From Clostridiales bacterium (GTDB taxonomy: Bacteria; Bacillota; Clostridia; Saccharofermentanales; Saccharofermentanaceae), in the NCBI GenBank assembly GCA_017451265.1, contig JAFSPU010000007.1, positions 1 to 64,000 on the forward strand: DNA of 64,000 nt, written 5' to 3'. Below the pieces are notes generated by a model that did no database searches, was not told the DNA's origin, and saw only the letters and a list, made by a program, of their open reading frames with translations. The translations under genes were made by a program, and so were the position numbers. Positions 24,935 to 34,092 of the stretch are shown piece after piece (positions within the stretch are counted from its first letter, which is position 1; every line of letters starts with the position of its first letter).

Positions 24935-24969
24935 TCCTATCACTTAAGTATGAATAAGAGGTGTTAAAG

Positions 24970-25470
24970 ATGAGTAACAATGTTACAAAACTAAGAAAGG
25001 TGGCCATTTGCGGACTCATGGCAGCATTTGTTTTTGTTGCTACACAGATAAGAATTCCCACTGCCATCGGCTATATAAATCTGGGTGATCCGGTTATCCT
25101 GATCAGTTCTTTTATCCTCGGTCCCATAGCATTATTTCCTGCGGCCATCGGTTCGGCACTGTCTGACCTTATCGCAGGTTATGCACAGTACATAATCCCC
25201 ACTTTCCTGATCAAGGGCCTCATGGGTTATGTCGCAGGTGTCAGCCTGCGTAAGGTGAAGGTCACGGTAGTCAAGAAAGTTATTATCGGAATAATTGCCG
25301 AGATCATAATGATCGCGGGTTACTTCATATTCGAGGCTCTGCCTTTCATGTACGGCTGGCAGGCTGCCGCCGGGTCCCTGTTCTTCAACATGATCCAGGG
25401 CATTGCAGCTGTCGTTATATTCGTTCCGGTTACATCGATCCCTGCGGTTAAGAAGAATTCTGTTATATAA
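24970..25470 (+). CDS. ECF transporter S component (vitamin-uptake type)
   Basis: I start at the ATG at 24970 (MSNNVTK, 166 residues) because GAGGTG is 6 nt upstream; a GTG nine bases earlier overlaps that site. Six hydrophobic segments are present with the S-component pattern: 'VAICGLMAAFVFVATQI' near the N-terminus, 'GYINLGDPVILISSFILGP' and 'GSALSDLIAGYAQYI'. Such proteins bind a vitamin or related compound and share an EcfA/A'/T module encoded elsewhere; none is present here. The substrate cannot be read from the sequence (a riboflavin- or pantothenate-type ligand is possible). Confidence 0.85.
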   Translation: MSNNVTKLRKVAICGLMAAFVFVATQIRIPTAIGYINLGDPVILISSFILGPIALFPAAIGSALSDLIAGYAQYIIPTFLIKGLMGYVAGVSLRKVKVTVVKKVIIGIIAEIIMIAGYFIFEALPFMYGWQAAAGSLFFNMIQGIAAVVIFVPVTSIPAVKKNSVI

Positions 25471-25513
25471 TCTTCTCGTAGGTGAGTGATCACCAGAAGA
25501 AGAGGTTTAACAG

Positions 25514-26161
25514 ATGGCGTTTTCCCTAAGTGAAAAAGGTATAAGATACATCAAGTTCTTAAAGTCCGTGATACTGCCGTTTGATGAGATCAGGAGCATC
25601 ATCATAACGGAAGAGGGGACCTCTATCACCACCAATTCAGGGGAGAATTATTTTCAGAAGGAACTCATGCCCGTAAGCGTTAATGATGAGTTCTGTAATT
25701 ACATGGTGAAATACAACATAGAGTATCGTAACGATACCGAATGTGTTGAAGGCAGCAGACCTTATTCCCGTGAGGAACTCGAGCCGATTATAGAACGTGT
25801 TATAAGCAATGCGGAAGCGTACGCTGATGCGTTAATCAAAGAGCGCCTGGGCGCCGGATACGGAAGTAAGATTATCTTCAGGGAAGACATAAGATGGGGA
25901 AGCGCTTATTTTTGTCTTACGAAGGACGGAGCCATCATCGATGTTCCTGAAGAATGCATGATAGATGAGGATGAGGAAGTGCCTGAATCATACGATAATA
26001 TCCTTCTGTTTTTCATGACCGAATGGAGCCCTGTAAATCAGCGGGGATACTATGCCATAACGGAAGATGTTTATGACGAGGCCCTTCTTAAGTCTTATGT
26101 GGAAGACTGGAGCGGGAACCTGTGCGAAGAGTATCAGGATTATCTCGATGAAGAGGAATGA
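25514..26161 (+). CDS. Acidic cytoplasmic protein of unknown function
   Basis: A 215-residue soluble acidic protein with a Glu/Asp-rich C-terminus. The N-terminal 50 residues ('MAFSLSEKGIRYIKFLKSVI', a beta-rich 'EIRSIIITEEGTSITT') look like a small beta domain, perhaps PH-like. I recognise no family. AGAGG precedes the ATG. It overlaps the start of the BASS transporter by four bases (ATGA), so it is translationally coupled and may be regulatory or accessory to it. Confidence 0.65.
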   Translation: MAFSLSEKGIRYIKFLKSVILPFDEIRSIIITEEGTSITTNSGENYFQKELMPVSVNDEFCNYMVKYNIEYRNDTECVEGSRPYSREELEPIIERVISNAEAYADALIKERLGAGYGSKIIFREDIRWGSAYFCLTKDGAIIDVPEECMIDEDEEVPESYDNILLFFMTEWSPVNQRGYYAITEDVYDEALLKSYVEDWSGNLCEEYQDYLDEEE

Positions 26162-27111
26162 AGGCTTTAGGCGAATTTATCGGTAAGTATATGGCCCTTA
26201 TCATACTGGCAGTCTCGGTGCTTGCACTGTTTGTGCCGGGATCCTGCCTGTGGGTGCAGACTTCATGGATCAATTATCTTCTGATGGTCGTTATGTTCGG
26301 TATGGGCCTGACCCTTAAACCTGTTGACTTCGCTGTGGTTTTTAAACACCCGAAAGACATCTTGATCGGCTGCCTTGCGCAGTTTACGATCATGCCGCTG
26401 CTGGCATTCGGCCTGGGAAAGCTTTTCGGTCTGGATGCAGGTCTTCTGGCGGGCGTTATCCTCGTCGGCACTTGCCCCGGCGGCACCGCAAGCAACGTCA
26501 TCACTTACTTAAGTAAGGGCGATGTGGCACTTTCTGTGGGCATGACGGCAGTCAACACGCTTCTGGCTCCCGTGCTTACTCCCGCGATAACGTACGTTTT
26601 CTTGAAGACCACGGTGCAGGTCGATGTCCTGTCTATGTTCCTGTCTATCGTTAAAGTGGTCATCGTGCCTATCGTGCTCGGTTTTGTCATCAACCGCTTC
26701 CTGGGCAAGTATACTGCGCGTACCGCGGACGTTTTGCCTGTTATTTCAGTGGCAGCCATCGCGCTCATTGTAGCCTCAGTTGTCTCGCATAATTCGGAGA
26801 AAATAATGCAGACGGGCGCTGTCGTTTTCGTTGTGGTGGTGCTTCATAATGCCTTGGGTTACGCGGCAGGTTTTCTGCTGGGCCTTGTGCTTAAACTGCC
26901 CCTGGCGAAGAAAAAGGCACTCTCGGTCGAGATCGGCATGCAGAACTCCGGCCTTGCGACTTCTCTGGCGGGGACTGCTTTTCCGGATCTGACCCTTGCC
27001 ACGGTGCCCGGTGCTATCTTCTCCGTGTGGCATAACATCTCCGGAGCCATACTTGCCGGTATCTTAAGAAAGATCGAAGAAGAGGGCTCAAAAGACGCTG
27101 TGTCCCGTTAA
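26158..27111 (+). CDS. Bile acid:sodium symporter (BASS) family transporter
   Basis: The 317-residue protein has about nine to ten hydrophobic helices. Hallmarks of the BASS/YocS group are 'INYLLMVVMFGMGLTLKPVDF', 'GTCPGGTASNVITYLSKGD' (the crossover region that binds sodium), 'MTAVNTLLAPVLTPAITY' and 'EIGMQNSGLATSLAGTAF'. Bacterial members import organic anions such as pantoate or keto acids, or bile acids; the substrate here is not determined. An ECF vitamin transporter lies two genes upstream, so a vitamin precursor is an appealing but unproven possibility. Confidence 0.9.
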   Translation: MKALGEFIGKYMALIILAVSVLALFVPGSCLWVQTSWINYLLMVVMFGMGLTLKPVDFAVVFKHPKDILIGCLAQFTIMPLLAFGLGKLFGLDAGLLAGVILVGTCPGGTASNVITYLSKGDVALSVGMTAVNTLLAPVLTPAITYVFLKTTVQVDVLSMFLSIVKVVIVPIVLGFVINRFLGKYTARTADVLPVISVAAIALIVASVVSHNSEKIMQTGAVVFVVVVLHNALGYAAGFLLGLVLKLPLAKKKALSVEIGMQNSGLATSLAGTAFPDLTLATVPGAIFSVWHNISGAILAGILRKIEEEGSKDAVSR

Positions 27112-27180
27112 TGGGACTGCTCCTTAACCCCGGCGGCGTATTATTATAATATATGCGCGAATGAACACGCCTTTTAATGG

Positions 27181-27186
27181 TATAAT
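27181..27186 (+). promoter_or_regulatory. -10 element upstream of the pcrA operon
   Basis: A perfect TATAAT lies 38 bases before the GTG start at 27225. The -35 is not convincing. It is the only promoter-like signal I see ahead of the ten-gene run ending at 41244. Confidence 0.5.
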
Positions 27187-27224
27187 CATTCTTGGATTTT
27201 TGACCGGAATTATTGGAGTGAATT

Positions 27225-29645
27225 GTGACAGATTTTTATAACGACGACGGGCTCGACCTGTTGGATGAACTTAACTCGCTGTATGAAGAGGAACTTGCGC
27301 AGGAACAGCCTGTGAAGAGTGCCGATTCACTGCTTGAGGATCTTAATCAGGAGCAGAAGGATGCAGTTACGCATCTTGACGGACCTCTGCTTATACTTGC
27401 AGGCGCGGGCTCAGGTAAGACCAGAGTAATCACATACAGGATCGCTTATATGATGGAGCGTCATAACGTAGCTCCCGGTTCCATACTTGCGATCACTTTT
27501 ACGAATAAAGCTGCCAATGAGATGAAGGAGAGAATCACATCTCTTGTCGGAGACCGCTCGCAGTATATCTGGTGCGGAACATTCCACAGCATCTTTGCAA
27601 GAATTTTAAGACGTCATGCCGAAGACATCGGCTACGGTAAGAATTTCACCATCTTGGATACAGATGATCAGCTTAAGATCGTCAAGCAGGTCATGGAGAC
27701 TTTGGAGATCTCCGAGAAGACTTATAAGCCCAGGATGTTCCTGTATGAGATCACGAATTCCAAGAATCACATGATCGGTCACGGAGAGTATGAGGCTCTG
27801 GCCGGAAGTGATTCATTCAGAAAACTCGCATCTGAGGTCTATAAGGCTTATGACAGAAGGCTTATGGAGACCAATGCCATGGACTTCGATGATATTCTCA
27901 TTAACTTCGTAAAGCTCTTAAGAGAGAATGAGCAGATCGCAGAGTTCTACAGGAATAAGTTCCGCTACATAATGGTCGATGAGTATCAGGATACGAATAA
28001 GCCGCAGTATGAAGCGGTAATGCTTCTGGGAAAGACTCATGGTAATGTCTGCGTAGTAGGTGATGACGACCAGTCCATCTATGCGTTCAGAGGCGCCGAT
28101 GTGCGCATGATCCTTAACTTTGAGAAGGATTTCCCGGGTGCCAGGGTAATTAAACTCGAGCAGAATTACCGTTCTACTAGGACCATCCTCGAGGCTGCGA
28201 ATGAAGTAATTGCCAATAACAAGAACAGAAAGAGCAAGGCCTTAAGGACTGAGGGTGAAGAAGGTAACAAGATCATCGTCATGAATGCCGATAACGGTAA
28301 CCTCGAGGCCAGATGGACAGCCGATACCATCAAGAGGATGGTAGACAAGGGAAGATTAAGCTACAAGGACTGCGCTGTTCTATACAGAGTCAATGCATTA
28401 AGCCGTTCGATCGAGTCTGCGTTAAGAGAGAAGCAGATCCCGTTTAAGGTTTACGGCGGTATGCGATTCTACGACCGTAAAGAGATCAAGGACGTTATCG
28501 CTTATCTGCGTCTTATTAATGACGGCCTGGATGACCTGGCGCTGGAGAGGATCATCAATGTTCCTAAAAGAGGAATCGGTGATACCACCATAGACAGGAT
28601 AAGGCAGCTCGCTCAGGATAACGGAGTTTCCATGTTCGAAGTATGCAGCAGCTGTGAGAGTTATCCGGATCTTTCGAGGTCAGTCGGAAAGCTTCTGGAG
28701 TTTTCGGCTCTTATCAACAGACTGCGTAATTCACTTGAGTCCGAGATGTCATTCAAGGATTACATCGATTATGTGGAGAATGAATCAGGCATCATTCAGG
28801 AGATCATCGATCAGCGTGAGAAGAAGGGCGAGATAACCGACAGAGTCGAGAACCTGAAGGAACTTTTGTCTGAAGCCGCTGAATTCGAGAAGAATCACCG
28901 CACTTCGTCTGAGACAGAGCAGAAGAGCGTGGAGGAAGATCCCGATGATATCTATCTTGGAGATGAAGTGAAGACGGCTGATACCTTGGGCGGACTTCTG
29001 TCCATCTATCTTGAGAATGCAGCGCTCTATTCTTCCGGTGATGAATATGATGAAGGTGATGACTTCGTAAAGCTCATGACGGTTCACAGCGCCAAGGGAC
29101 TTGAGTTCGAGGCTGTGTTCATGATCGGCGTGGAAGACGGTATCTTCCCGGGTTATAAGTCGATCGCAGATTCATCCGCTCTTGAGGAAGAAAGAAGACT
29201 CATGTATGTTGCCATCACCAGAGCTAAGAGGGATCTGTTTATTGTTCTGACACGTCAGAGAATGCTGTTCGGTCAGACACAGTGTCTGCCTCCTTCAAGA
29301 TTTCTGAAAGAGATTAATCCCGAGCATTTGTATAAGATCGGAGGCGCCAGGGAGACCCGTAATGAGACGGCTTCCAAGACAGCTGTTTCATCACCTGCCA
29401 GAGAGCAGGCCAGAAGAGAAATCTCCACTGCGCTTAAGTCTTCATTCGAGAAGAAGCCGGAGAAGAAGGGCGGTCTTACTGCATCCGAGTTTACGCCCGG
29501 AATGAAGGTCACGCACAGAAGATTCGGTGACGGTGTTATCCTTAAGGTGGAGCCTGTGGCAGGAGATGCACTCGTTTCAGTAGATTTCGACGGAATGAAA
29601 AAGAATATGCTCGCGAATTCAGCGGGACTTATGAGGAGGGAATAA
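27225..29645 (+). CDS. pcrA: ATP-dependent DNA helicase PcrA/UvrD
   Basis: The 806-residue protein starts at GTG (27225) behind TTGGAGTG. All SF1A helicase motifs are visible: 'LAGAGSGKTRVITYRI' (I), 'ITFTNKAANEMKERI' (Ia), 'MVDEYQDTN' (II), 'VVGDDDQSIYAFRGAD' (III), 'LEQNYRSTRTIL' (IV), 'MTVHSAKGLEFEAVF' (V) and 'ERRLMYVAITRAKRDL' (VI). The C-terminus has the PcrA-type 'GMKVTHRRFGDGVILKVE' segment that contacts RNA polymerase in related proteins. It unwinds DNA in repair and replication restart. dgt follows after one base. Confidence 0.95.
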   Translation: MTDFYNDDGLDLLDELNSLYEEELAQEQPVKSADSLLEDLNQEQKDAVTHLDGPLLILAGAGSGKTRVITYRIAYMMERHNVAPGSILAITFTNKAANEMKERITSLVGDRSQYIWCGTFHSIFARILRRHAEDIGYGKNFTILDTDDQLKIVKQVMETLEISEKTYKPRMFLYEITNSKNHMIGHGEYEALAGSDSFRKLASEVYKAYDRRLMETNAMDFDDILINFVKLLRENEQIAEFYRNKFRYIMVDEYQDTNKPQYEAVMLLGKTHGNVCVVGDDDQSIYAFRGADVRMILNFEKDFPGARVIKLEQNYRSTRTILEAANEVIANNKNRKSKALRTEGEEGNKIIVMNADNGNLEARWTADTIKRMVDKGRLSYKDCAVLYRVNALSRSIESALREKQIPFKVYGGMRFYDRKEIKDVIAYLRLINDGLDDLALERIINVPKRGIGDTTIDRIRQLAQDNGVSMFEVCSSCESYPDLSRSVGKLLEFSALINRLRNSLESEMSFKDYIDYVENESGIIQEIIDQREKKGEITDRVENLKELLSEAAEFEKNHRTSSETEQKSVEEDPDDIYLGDEVKTADTLGGLLSIYLENAALYSSGDEYDEGDDFVKLMTVHSAKGLEFEAVFMIGVEDGIFPGYKSIADSSALEEERRLMYVAITRAKRDLFIVLTRQRMLFGQTQCLPPSRFLKEINPEHLYKIGGARETRNETASKTAVSSPAREQARREISTALKSSFEKKPEKKGGLTASEFTPGMKVTHRRFGDGVILKVEPVAGDALVSVDFDGMKKNMLANSAGLMRRE

Positions 29646-29646
29646 T

Positions 29647-30864
29647 ATGGACAGTCTGTTCGATATATTCGGAGATGCCCTCGGCAGTGTACCGGTAGAA
29701 CCTCATCTGATCAATAACTACAAGGATCTCAAGGAAATCGAGCTCATCCGTCAGGAGAGGGAGAAGATGTTGTCTCCTTTTGCCATGAGGACTGAGAACT
29801 CCAGAGGAAGAAGAACGCCGGAGGAACCCTGCACCATCAGAAGCCCTTATGAGAGGGACCTCGGAAGGATCATATTCTCGCAGTCATTCAGACGCCTTCG
29901 TCATAAGACACAGGTATTCTTTAATCCCGTGAATGATCATATCTGTTCGAGGATTGAGCATGTAATCTACGTTAACTATATCTCCACTATCATCGGTCGT
30001 GCGCTTAACCTGAATATCGATCTGATCCAGGCTATCGCTTTAGGTCATGATATCGGACATTCTCCGTATGGCCATACCGGTGAGAGGGTTCTCAATCAGT
30101 GCATTAAGTCAGTTGATCCGAGTTTGTACTTTGAGCATGAAGTGCACAGCCTAAGAGTACTGGATGTTCTTGAGGAGCACAGACCTAATGAGTACGGACT
30201 TAACCTCACCTTCGAGGTAAGAGACGGCATCGTTTCGCATTGCGGCGAGACATATGACGAGTACAGCCTTACGCCTTACCGTGACAAGACTGAAGCGGAA
30301 GTATCATCCAAGCCCGAGAAGGACAGGACGAGACCTGCCACGCTCGAGGGCTGCGTAGTCAGATTTGCAGATAAGATCGCTTATGTAGGAAGAGATATCG
30401 AGGATGCCAGAAGAGCCGGTATCATAGGAGGTAATGACCACGTCAGCTCTGAGGTTGCCAAGAGGCTCGGTACCACCAATGCTGAGATCATCAACATCCT
30501 TGTAGGTGATATCGTCCACAGCAGTCTTGATAAGGACGAGATCAGCATGAGTAAAGAGAATTTCGAAGCGCTGAACGAATACCTTAAGTCCAATCTGAAC
30601 GGTATCTATCTCGCTCCGAAGATCAAGACATATGAGGACATGGTAAAGCTTCAGATCGAGGCTATCTTCCATGCGTTTATGGAAGCTGTAGAAGACATCG
30701 AGAAGGCTGCCGCTTCACCGAATGAAGCCGTCAGGAGTTTTGCCAAGTTCTATATCAAGCACCCGGAGCCTGACTGCCTGCCCGTAAGGAAGGTAGTCGA
30801 TTATATCGCAGGTATGACCGATACATATGCGAATGCCTGCTTCGATGAACTGTACAGAGTATAA
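29647..30864 (+). CDS. dgt: Deoxyguanosinetriphosphate triphosphohydrolase-like HD protein
   Basis: The 405-residue protein has the HD-domain metal site: 'SFRRLRHKTQVF', 'RIEHVIYVNYI', 'ALGHDIGHSPYGHTGE' and a later Asp in 'FADKIAYVGRDIE'. This pattern is diagnostic of dGTPase/dNTPase-like hydrolases, which cleave dNTPs to deoxynucleosides and triphosphate. GGAGGGAATAAT precedes the ATG, one base after the pcrA stop. The yfbR-like HD nucleotidase follows after 14 bases, suggesting joint control of deoxynucleotide pools. Confidence 0.93.
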   Translation: MDSLFDIFGDALGSVPVEPHLINNYKDLKEIELIRQEREKMLSPFAMRTENSRGRRTPEEPCTIRSPYERDLGRIIFSQSFRRLRHKTQVFFNPVNDHICSRIEHVIYVNYISTIIGRALNLNIDLIQAIALGHDIGHSPYGHTGERVLNQCIKSVDPSLYFEHEVHSLRVLDVLEEHRPNEYGLNLTFEVRDGIVSHCGETYDEYSLTPYRDKTEAEVSSKPEKDRTRPATLEGCVVRFADKIAYVGRDIEDARRAGIIGGNDHVSSEVAKRLGTTNAEIINILVGDIVHSSLDKDEISMSKENFEALNEYLKSNLNGIYLAPKIKTYEDMVKLQIEAIFHAFMEAVEDIEKAAASPNEAVRSFAKFYIKHPEPDCLPVRKVVDYIAGMTDTYANACFDELYRV

Positions 30865-30878
30865 GAGAGGGATCGATT

Positions 30879-31493
30879 ATGGATAAGAATTACGCTTTTT
30901 TTGCTTTGTTAGACAGAATGCAGTATATCAACCGCTGGGCCCTTATGAGGAACAGCCGCTATGAGAATATCAAGGAACACAGCTTCGACGTAGCTATTGT
31001 GGCTGAGTCGCTTGCGATTATACATAATCGCCTGGTTGAAGAGGGGAAGACTACTGTAAAGGTTGACCCGTATAAGATTCAGGCTCTCGGTCTTTATCAC
31101 GACTGCACCGAGATCATCACAGGTGACATGCCGACTCCTATCAAATACAGGAACAGCACGATAAAGAGTGCATACAGGGAAGTGGAGCATGAAGCTGCAG
31201 AAAGCCTTGTATCACAGCTTCCTGACTATATGCAGGACTACTATATGTCTTTGCTTTCACCCGTGTACGAGGGAGACGAGGGGTATCTGTATAAGAGGAT
31301 CGTCAAAGCCGCAGATAAGATAAGTGCATATATCAAGTGCATAAGGGAGAAACTTGCGGGTAATACTGAATTTGATTCGGCTATGGCGACATTAAAGGAA
31401 ACTATTGATAAGATAGATTTACCTGAGGTCAGGATCTTTATGGATGAATTCATTCCTCCGTTCGGTCTGACCCTGGATGAACTTAATAACTGA
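30879..31493 (+). CDS. yfbR: HD-domain 5'-deoxynucleotidase, YfbR-like
   Basis: The 204-residue protein has an HD signature spread over 'NIKEHSFDVAIVAE', 'LGLYHDCTEIITGDMPTPIKY' and 'KAADKISAYIKCI', the pattern of YfbR, which removes the 5'-phosphate from deoxynucleoside monophosphates. Length (about 200) fits. It follows dgt by 14 bases. The neighbouring Dgt acts on dNTPs and YfbR on dNMPs, so the two cover both ends of pool turnover. GAGAGGG precedes the ATG. Confidence 0.9.
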   Translation: MDKNYAFFALLDRMQYINRWALMRNSRYENIKEHSFDVAIVAESLAIIHNRLVEEGKTTVKVDPYKIQALGLYHDCTEIITGDMPTPIKYRNSTIKSAYREVEHEAAESLVSQLPDYMQDYYMSLLSPVYEGDEGYLYKRIVKAADKISAYIKCIREKLAGNTEFDSAMATLKETIDKIDLPEVRIFMDEFIPPFGLTLDELNN

Positions 31494-31504
31494 CGAGGAA
31501 GAAA

Positions 31505-34081
31505 GTGGCAGCACCTGTAAAGAGGACAAAGGAATATCTTATGGCAGCTGCGGCAGTTTTTGCCGTATCGCTGATAGCCATCATCATCGGAGGAATATCT
31601 CTTTCCGGTATGAATGTTCCGTATAAAGATCCGTCTTCCGAAGAGGAGAATGTTGTCGTCCGTACATCTGAACTGATCGGTAATACGGATCTTAACAGAG
31701 TAGCTCTTTACCGCGTCGGCTCAGGCTTTTATACAGCCGGTGATTATGCGATCAATGCTTTCACAAGTTCTGACTATCTGATCAGAGGCAGGGATGATGC
31801 GGCATTTGCAAATGACTTGTCCACGATCATCAATGGATCAGCTGATCCCGATCAGGTTAATGAATCTCTTGCCATGCTTACAGGAAGCTCAAGAATGTAT
31901 GTCATTAATGAGATGCTTGCATCCGAGGACAGATCTCTTAAAGCATCATCATCTATCCCTGATACACCGGGTGACAGCTTTACGAACTGTGAACTCACTT
32001 CTTCTTTGGAAGGTGAAGGCGGCGTAACTCTCGGTATCAGAAAGGTTCAGGGAAGTTTCGTTACTACAGGAGACGGAATCAGGACTGATTTCTTTGTCGA
32101 TGGTATCTGCTATCAGGGAAATATCGTGATCAGTGATGCCGGTGACGGAGTTAAGAACTTCGTTATGTCCTGGAACAGTAATGGTGTATCTGCAGGTTCT
32201 CATGAGGTTCTGATCCTTCTGAGATCTTCTGACGGAAGAGGTACAGTTCTTACCGGAGGACAGATCTTCGTTCCGGATACGATGACGCTCGTAAATAATA
32301 ACGTTCAGCCGGGATCTATCGGTGAGAGCCATCAGGCTTCATGGTACGTTCTGAATGCCGGTGACAGCAATGCATATATCAACTTTGTCAATCTTTCAGG
32401 AGACATCAAGGTTTCGATCTTCGACGCTTACGGTACGCTCGTAGGTTATAACGATATTCCCGGAACTGACTGTGAGATCTTAAGAGCCGCGAGACAGGAT
32501 GTTATGACGATCTCCGAAGACACAGGTCTTCCCGGAGTTACGAACACATTCTATGTAAAAGTTGAACGAGGAGCTCTTAATGAGGATCATACGGGAGCTG
32601 TAAGCTATACCATGATACAGAGCAGGGAAGCGGCTTATTATGACGGCAGCTATGTCGCTGTTATCAATGATGATTCAAGTGATCCCAATGTCTCTGTGAT
32701 AGATATCACGGATGCGTCTAATTACAACCGTGAGATCGATGTACAGGACATGAACAATAACATCATGACAGTGGATTACGAAGACTTAACCTTCATTCCT
32801 CTTAACGGTGTCCTTGAAAATCTGGATCTCACATACACCGGAACAGGACTTGATGTCGGATATGTTCCTTCATATGAGGGCAGACTTATGGACTACGGAT
32901 ATATGTCTCCCGACCAGATAGCTGATGTTACTCTCAATGCTTCTGCACGTGAAGGAAACTTCGCCACTTTGACTGCCACACTTGAGACTCCTCTGAGAAC
33001 TGAACAGATACCCTTAGGAGGATCATTCTCATTGGATCAGGGCGAGAATACGATCACGCTGTCAGTTCATTCGTTTGACGGCATCACGAATAACTACCGC
33101 ATACATGTTCTTATCGGTGATGACGCGGGAACCTTCTGCGAGGACACGCTGTCTTTGTTCCCGGCAAGCTACGGAAGCGGATTATGGCTGCTTCATTCCG
33201 TGCATCCCAATTACATATTCACGCCTTATAACACCGGCCTGGATTTCTATACGGTTCTTGATTATGAGGACAGCGGATCCAGAAGCCTTGCCAATATCTA
33301 CTCGAATCCTTCATGGGCCGATTCTTCCAGCCCCGAGTATGACGGAGGCGGCTGGCATGCAGCTACCAATGAGACGGTTCGTTACTTCCTGGATCCAAGA
33401 AATTATCTTGATCAGGTTCACATATTCTCATTCGAGACTTTGTCCTTTAATGAGGCTGTACAGTCTGTTGACGGCGTAAGGACTATGGTATCCGGAAGCT
33501 TTATGGATACAACGGATCCTGATTATGCACAGATGATATACAATGCAGGTCAGACTGCAGGCGTATCTCCTTATCTGCTCTCCAGCAGAATCATACAGGA
33601 GATGGGTTATAACGGTCAGTCTCTGCTTTGTTCCGGAACGCTGCCGGGATATGAAGGATACTATAACTTCTACAACATAGGTTCCGTTCCGGATCCGACC
33701 ATCGAGAACGGTGCCCTCATCAATGGCGCCAGATATGCGATGTGGGGATCTAATCCCGAACTTGAGACCATCGATGAAGCTGAAGCTGCACTGCTTCTGC
33801 CGTGGGATAATCCTCAGGATGCGATAACCGGAGGCGCTCTCTGGATTGCCCAGAGCTATATCGGAATAGATCAGGATACTCTCTATTTCCAGAAGTTTGA
33901 TGTTATAAGTAATAACGACGGTCTATATAATCACCAGTATGCCCAGAATATCTCCATGGCATACACGGAAGGTCAAAGATATTTCAGAAGCTATGCTTCA
34001 AGCGGTATGCTCGACCAGGCGTTCGAATTCCAGATTCCTGTTTATACGAGTATCCCTGATACATACGGGCAGATGCCGTGA
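31505..34081 (+). CDS. Membrane-anchored N-acetylglucosaminidase (GH73-like) with cadherin-like domain
   Basis: The 858-residue protein starts at GTG (31505) behind GAGGAAG. An N-terminal membrane helix spans about residues 13-35. A long beta-rich extracytoplasmic region follows, with a cadherin-like beta-sandwich module near 440-540 ending 'GENTITLSVHSFDGITNNYRI'. The last 250 residues are a glucosaminidase domain: 'DPRNYLDQVHIFSFETLSFN', 'GVSPYLLSSRIIQEMG' with the probable catalytic Glu at residue 699, and 'YYNFYNIG'. It should cleave peptidoglycan glycan strands at the cell surface. The next gene encodes a related cadherin-like protein and is 11 bases away. Confidence 0.85.
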   Translation: MAAPVKRTKEYLMAAAAVFAVSLIAIIIGGISLSGMNVPYKDPSSEEENVVVRTSELIGNTDLNRVALYRVGSGFYTAGDYAINAFTSSDYLIRGRDDAAFANDLSTIINGSADPDQVNESLAMLTGSSRMYVINEMLASEDRSLKASSSIPDTPGDSFTNCELTSSLEGEGGVTLGIRKVQGSFVTTGDGIRTDFFVDGICYQGNIVISDAGDGVKNFVMSWNSNGVSAGSHEVLILLRSSDGRGTVLTGGQIFVPDTMTLVNNNVQPGSIGESHQASWYVLNAGDSNAYINFVNLSGDIKVSIFDAYGTLVGYNDIPGTDCEILRAARQDVMTISEDTGLPGVTNTFYVKVERGALNEDHTGAVSYTMIQSREAAYYDGSYVAVINDDSSDPNVSVIDITDASNYNREIDVQDMNNNIMTVDYEDLTFIPLNGVLENLDLTYTGTGLDVGYVPSYEGRLMDYGYMSPDQIADVTLNASAREGNFATLTATLETPLRTEQIPLGGSFSLDQGENTITLSVHSFDGITNNYRIHVLIGDDAGTFCEDTLSLFPASYGSGLWLLHSVHPNYIFTPYNTGLDFYTVLDYEDSGSRSLANIYSNPSWADSSSPEYDGGGWHAATNETVRYFLDPRNYLDQVHIFSFETLSFNEAVQSVDGVRTMVSGSFMDTTDPDYAQMIYNAGQTAGVSPYLLSSRIIQEMGYNGQSLLCSGTLPGYEGYYNFYNIGSVPDPTIENGALINGARYAMWGSNPELETIDEAEAALLLPWDNPQDAITGGALWIAQSYIGIDQDTLYFQKFDVISNNDGLYNHQYAQNISMAYTEGQRYFRSYASSGMLDQAFEFQIPVYTSIPDTYGQMP

Positions 34082-34092
34082 GGTGAAGATAG

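Noticed and set aside
24935-24969. Possible vitamin riboswitch ahead of the ECF S component
   Set aside because: The leader is only about 30 nt and shows no structured element.
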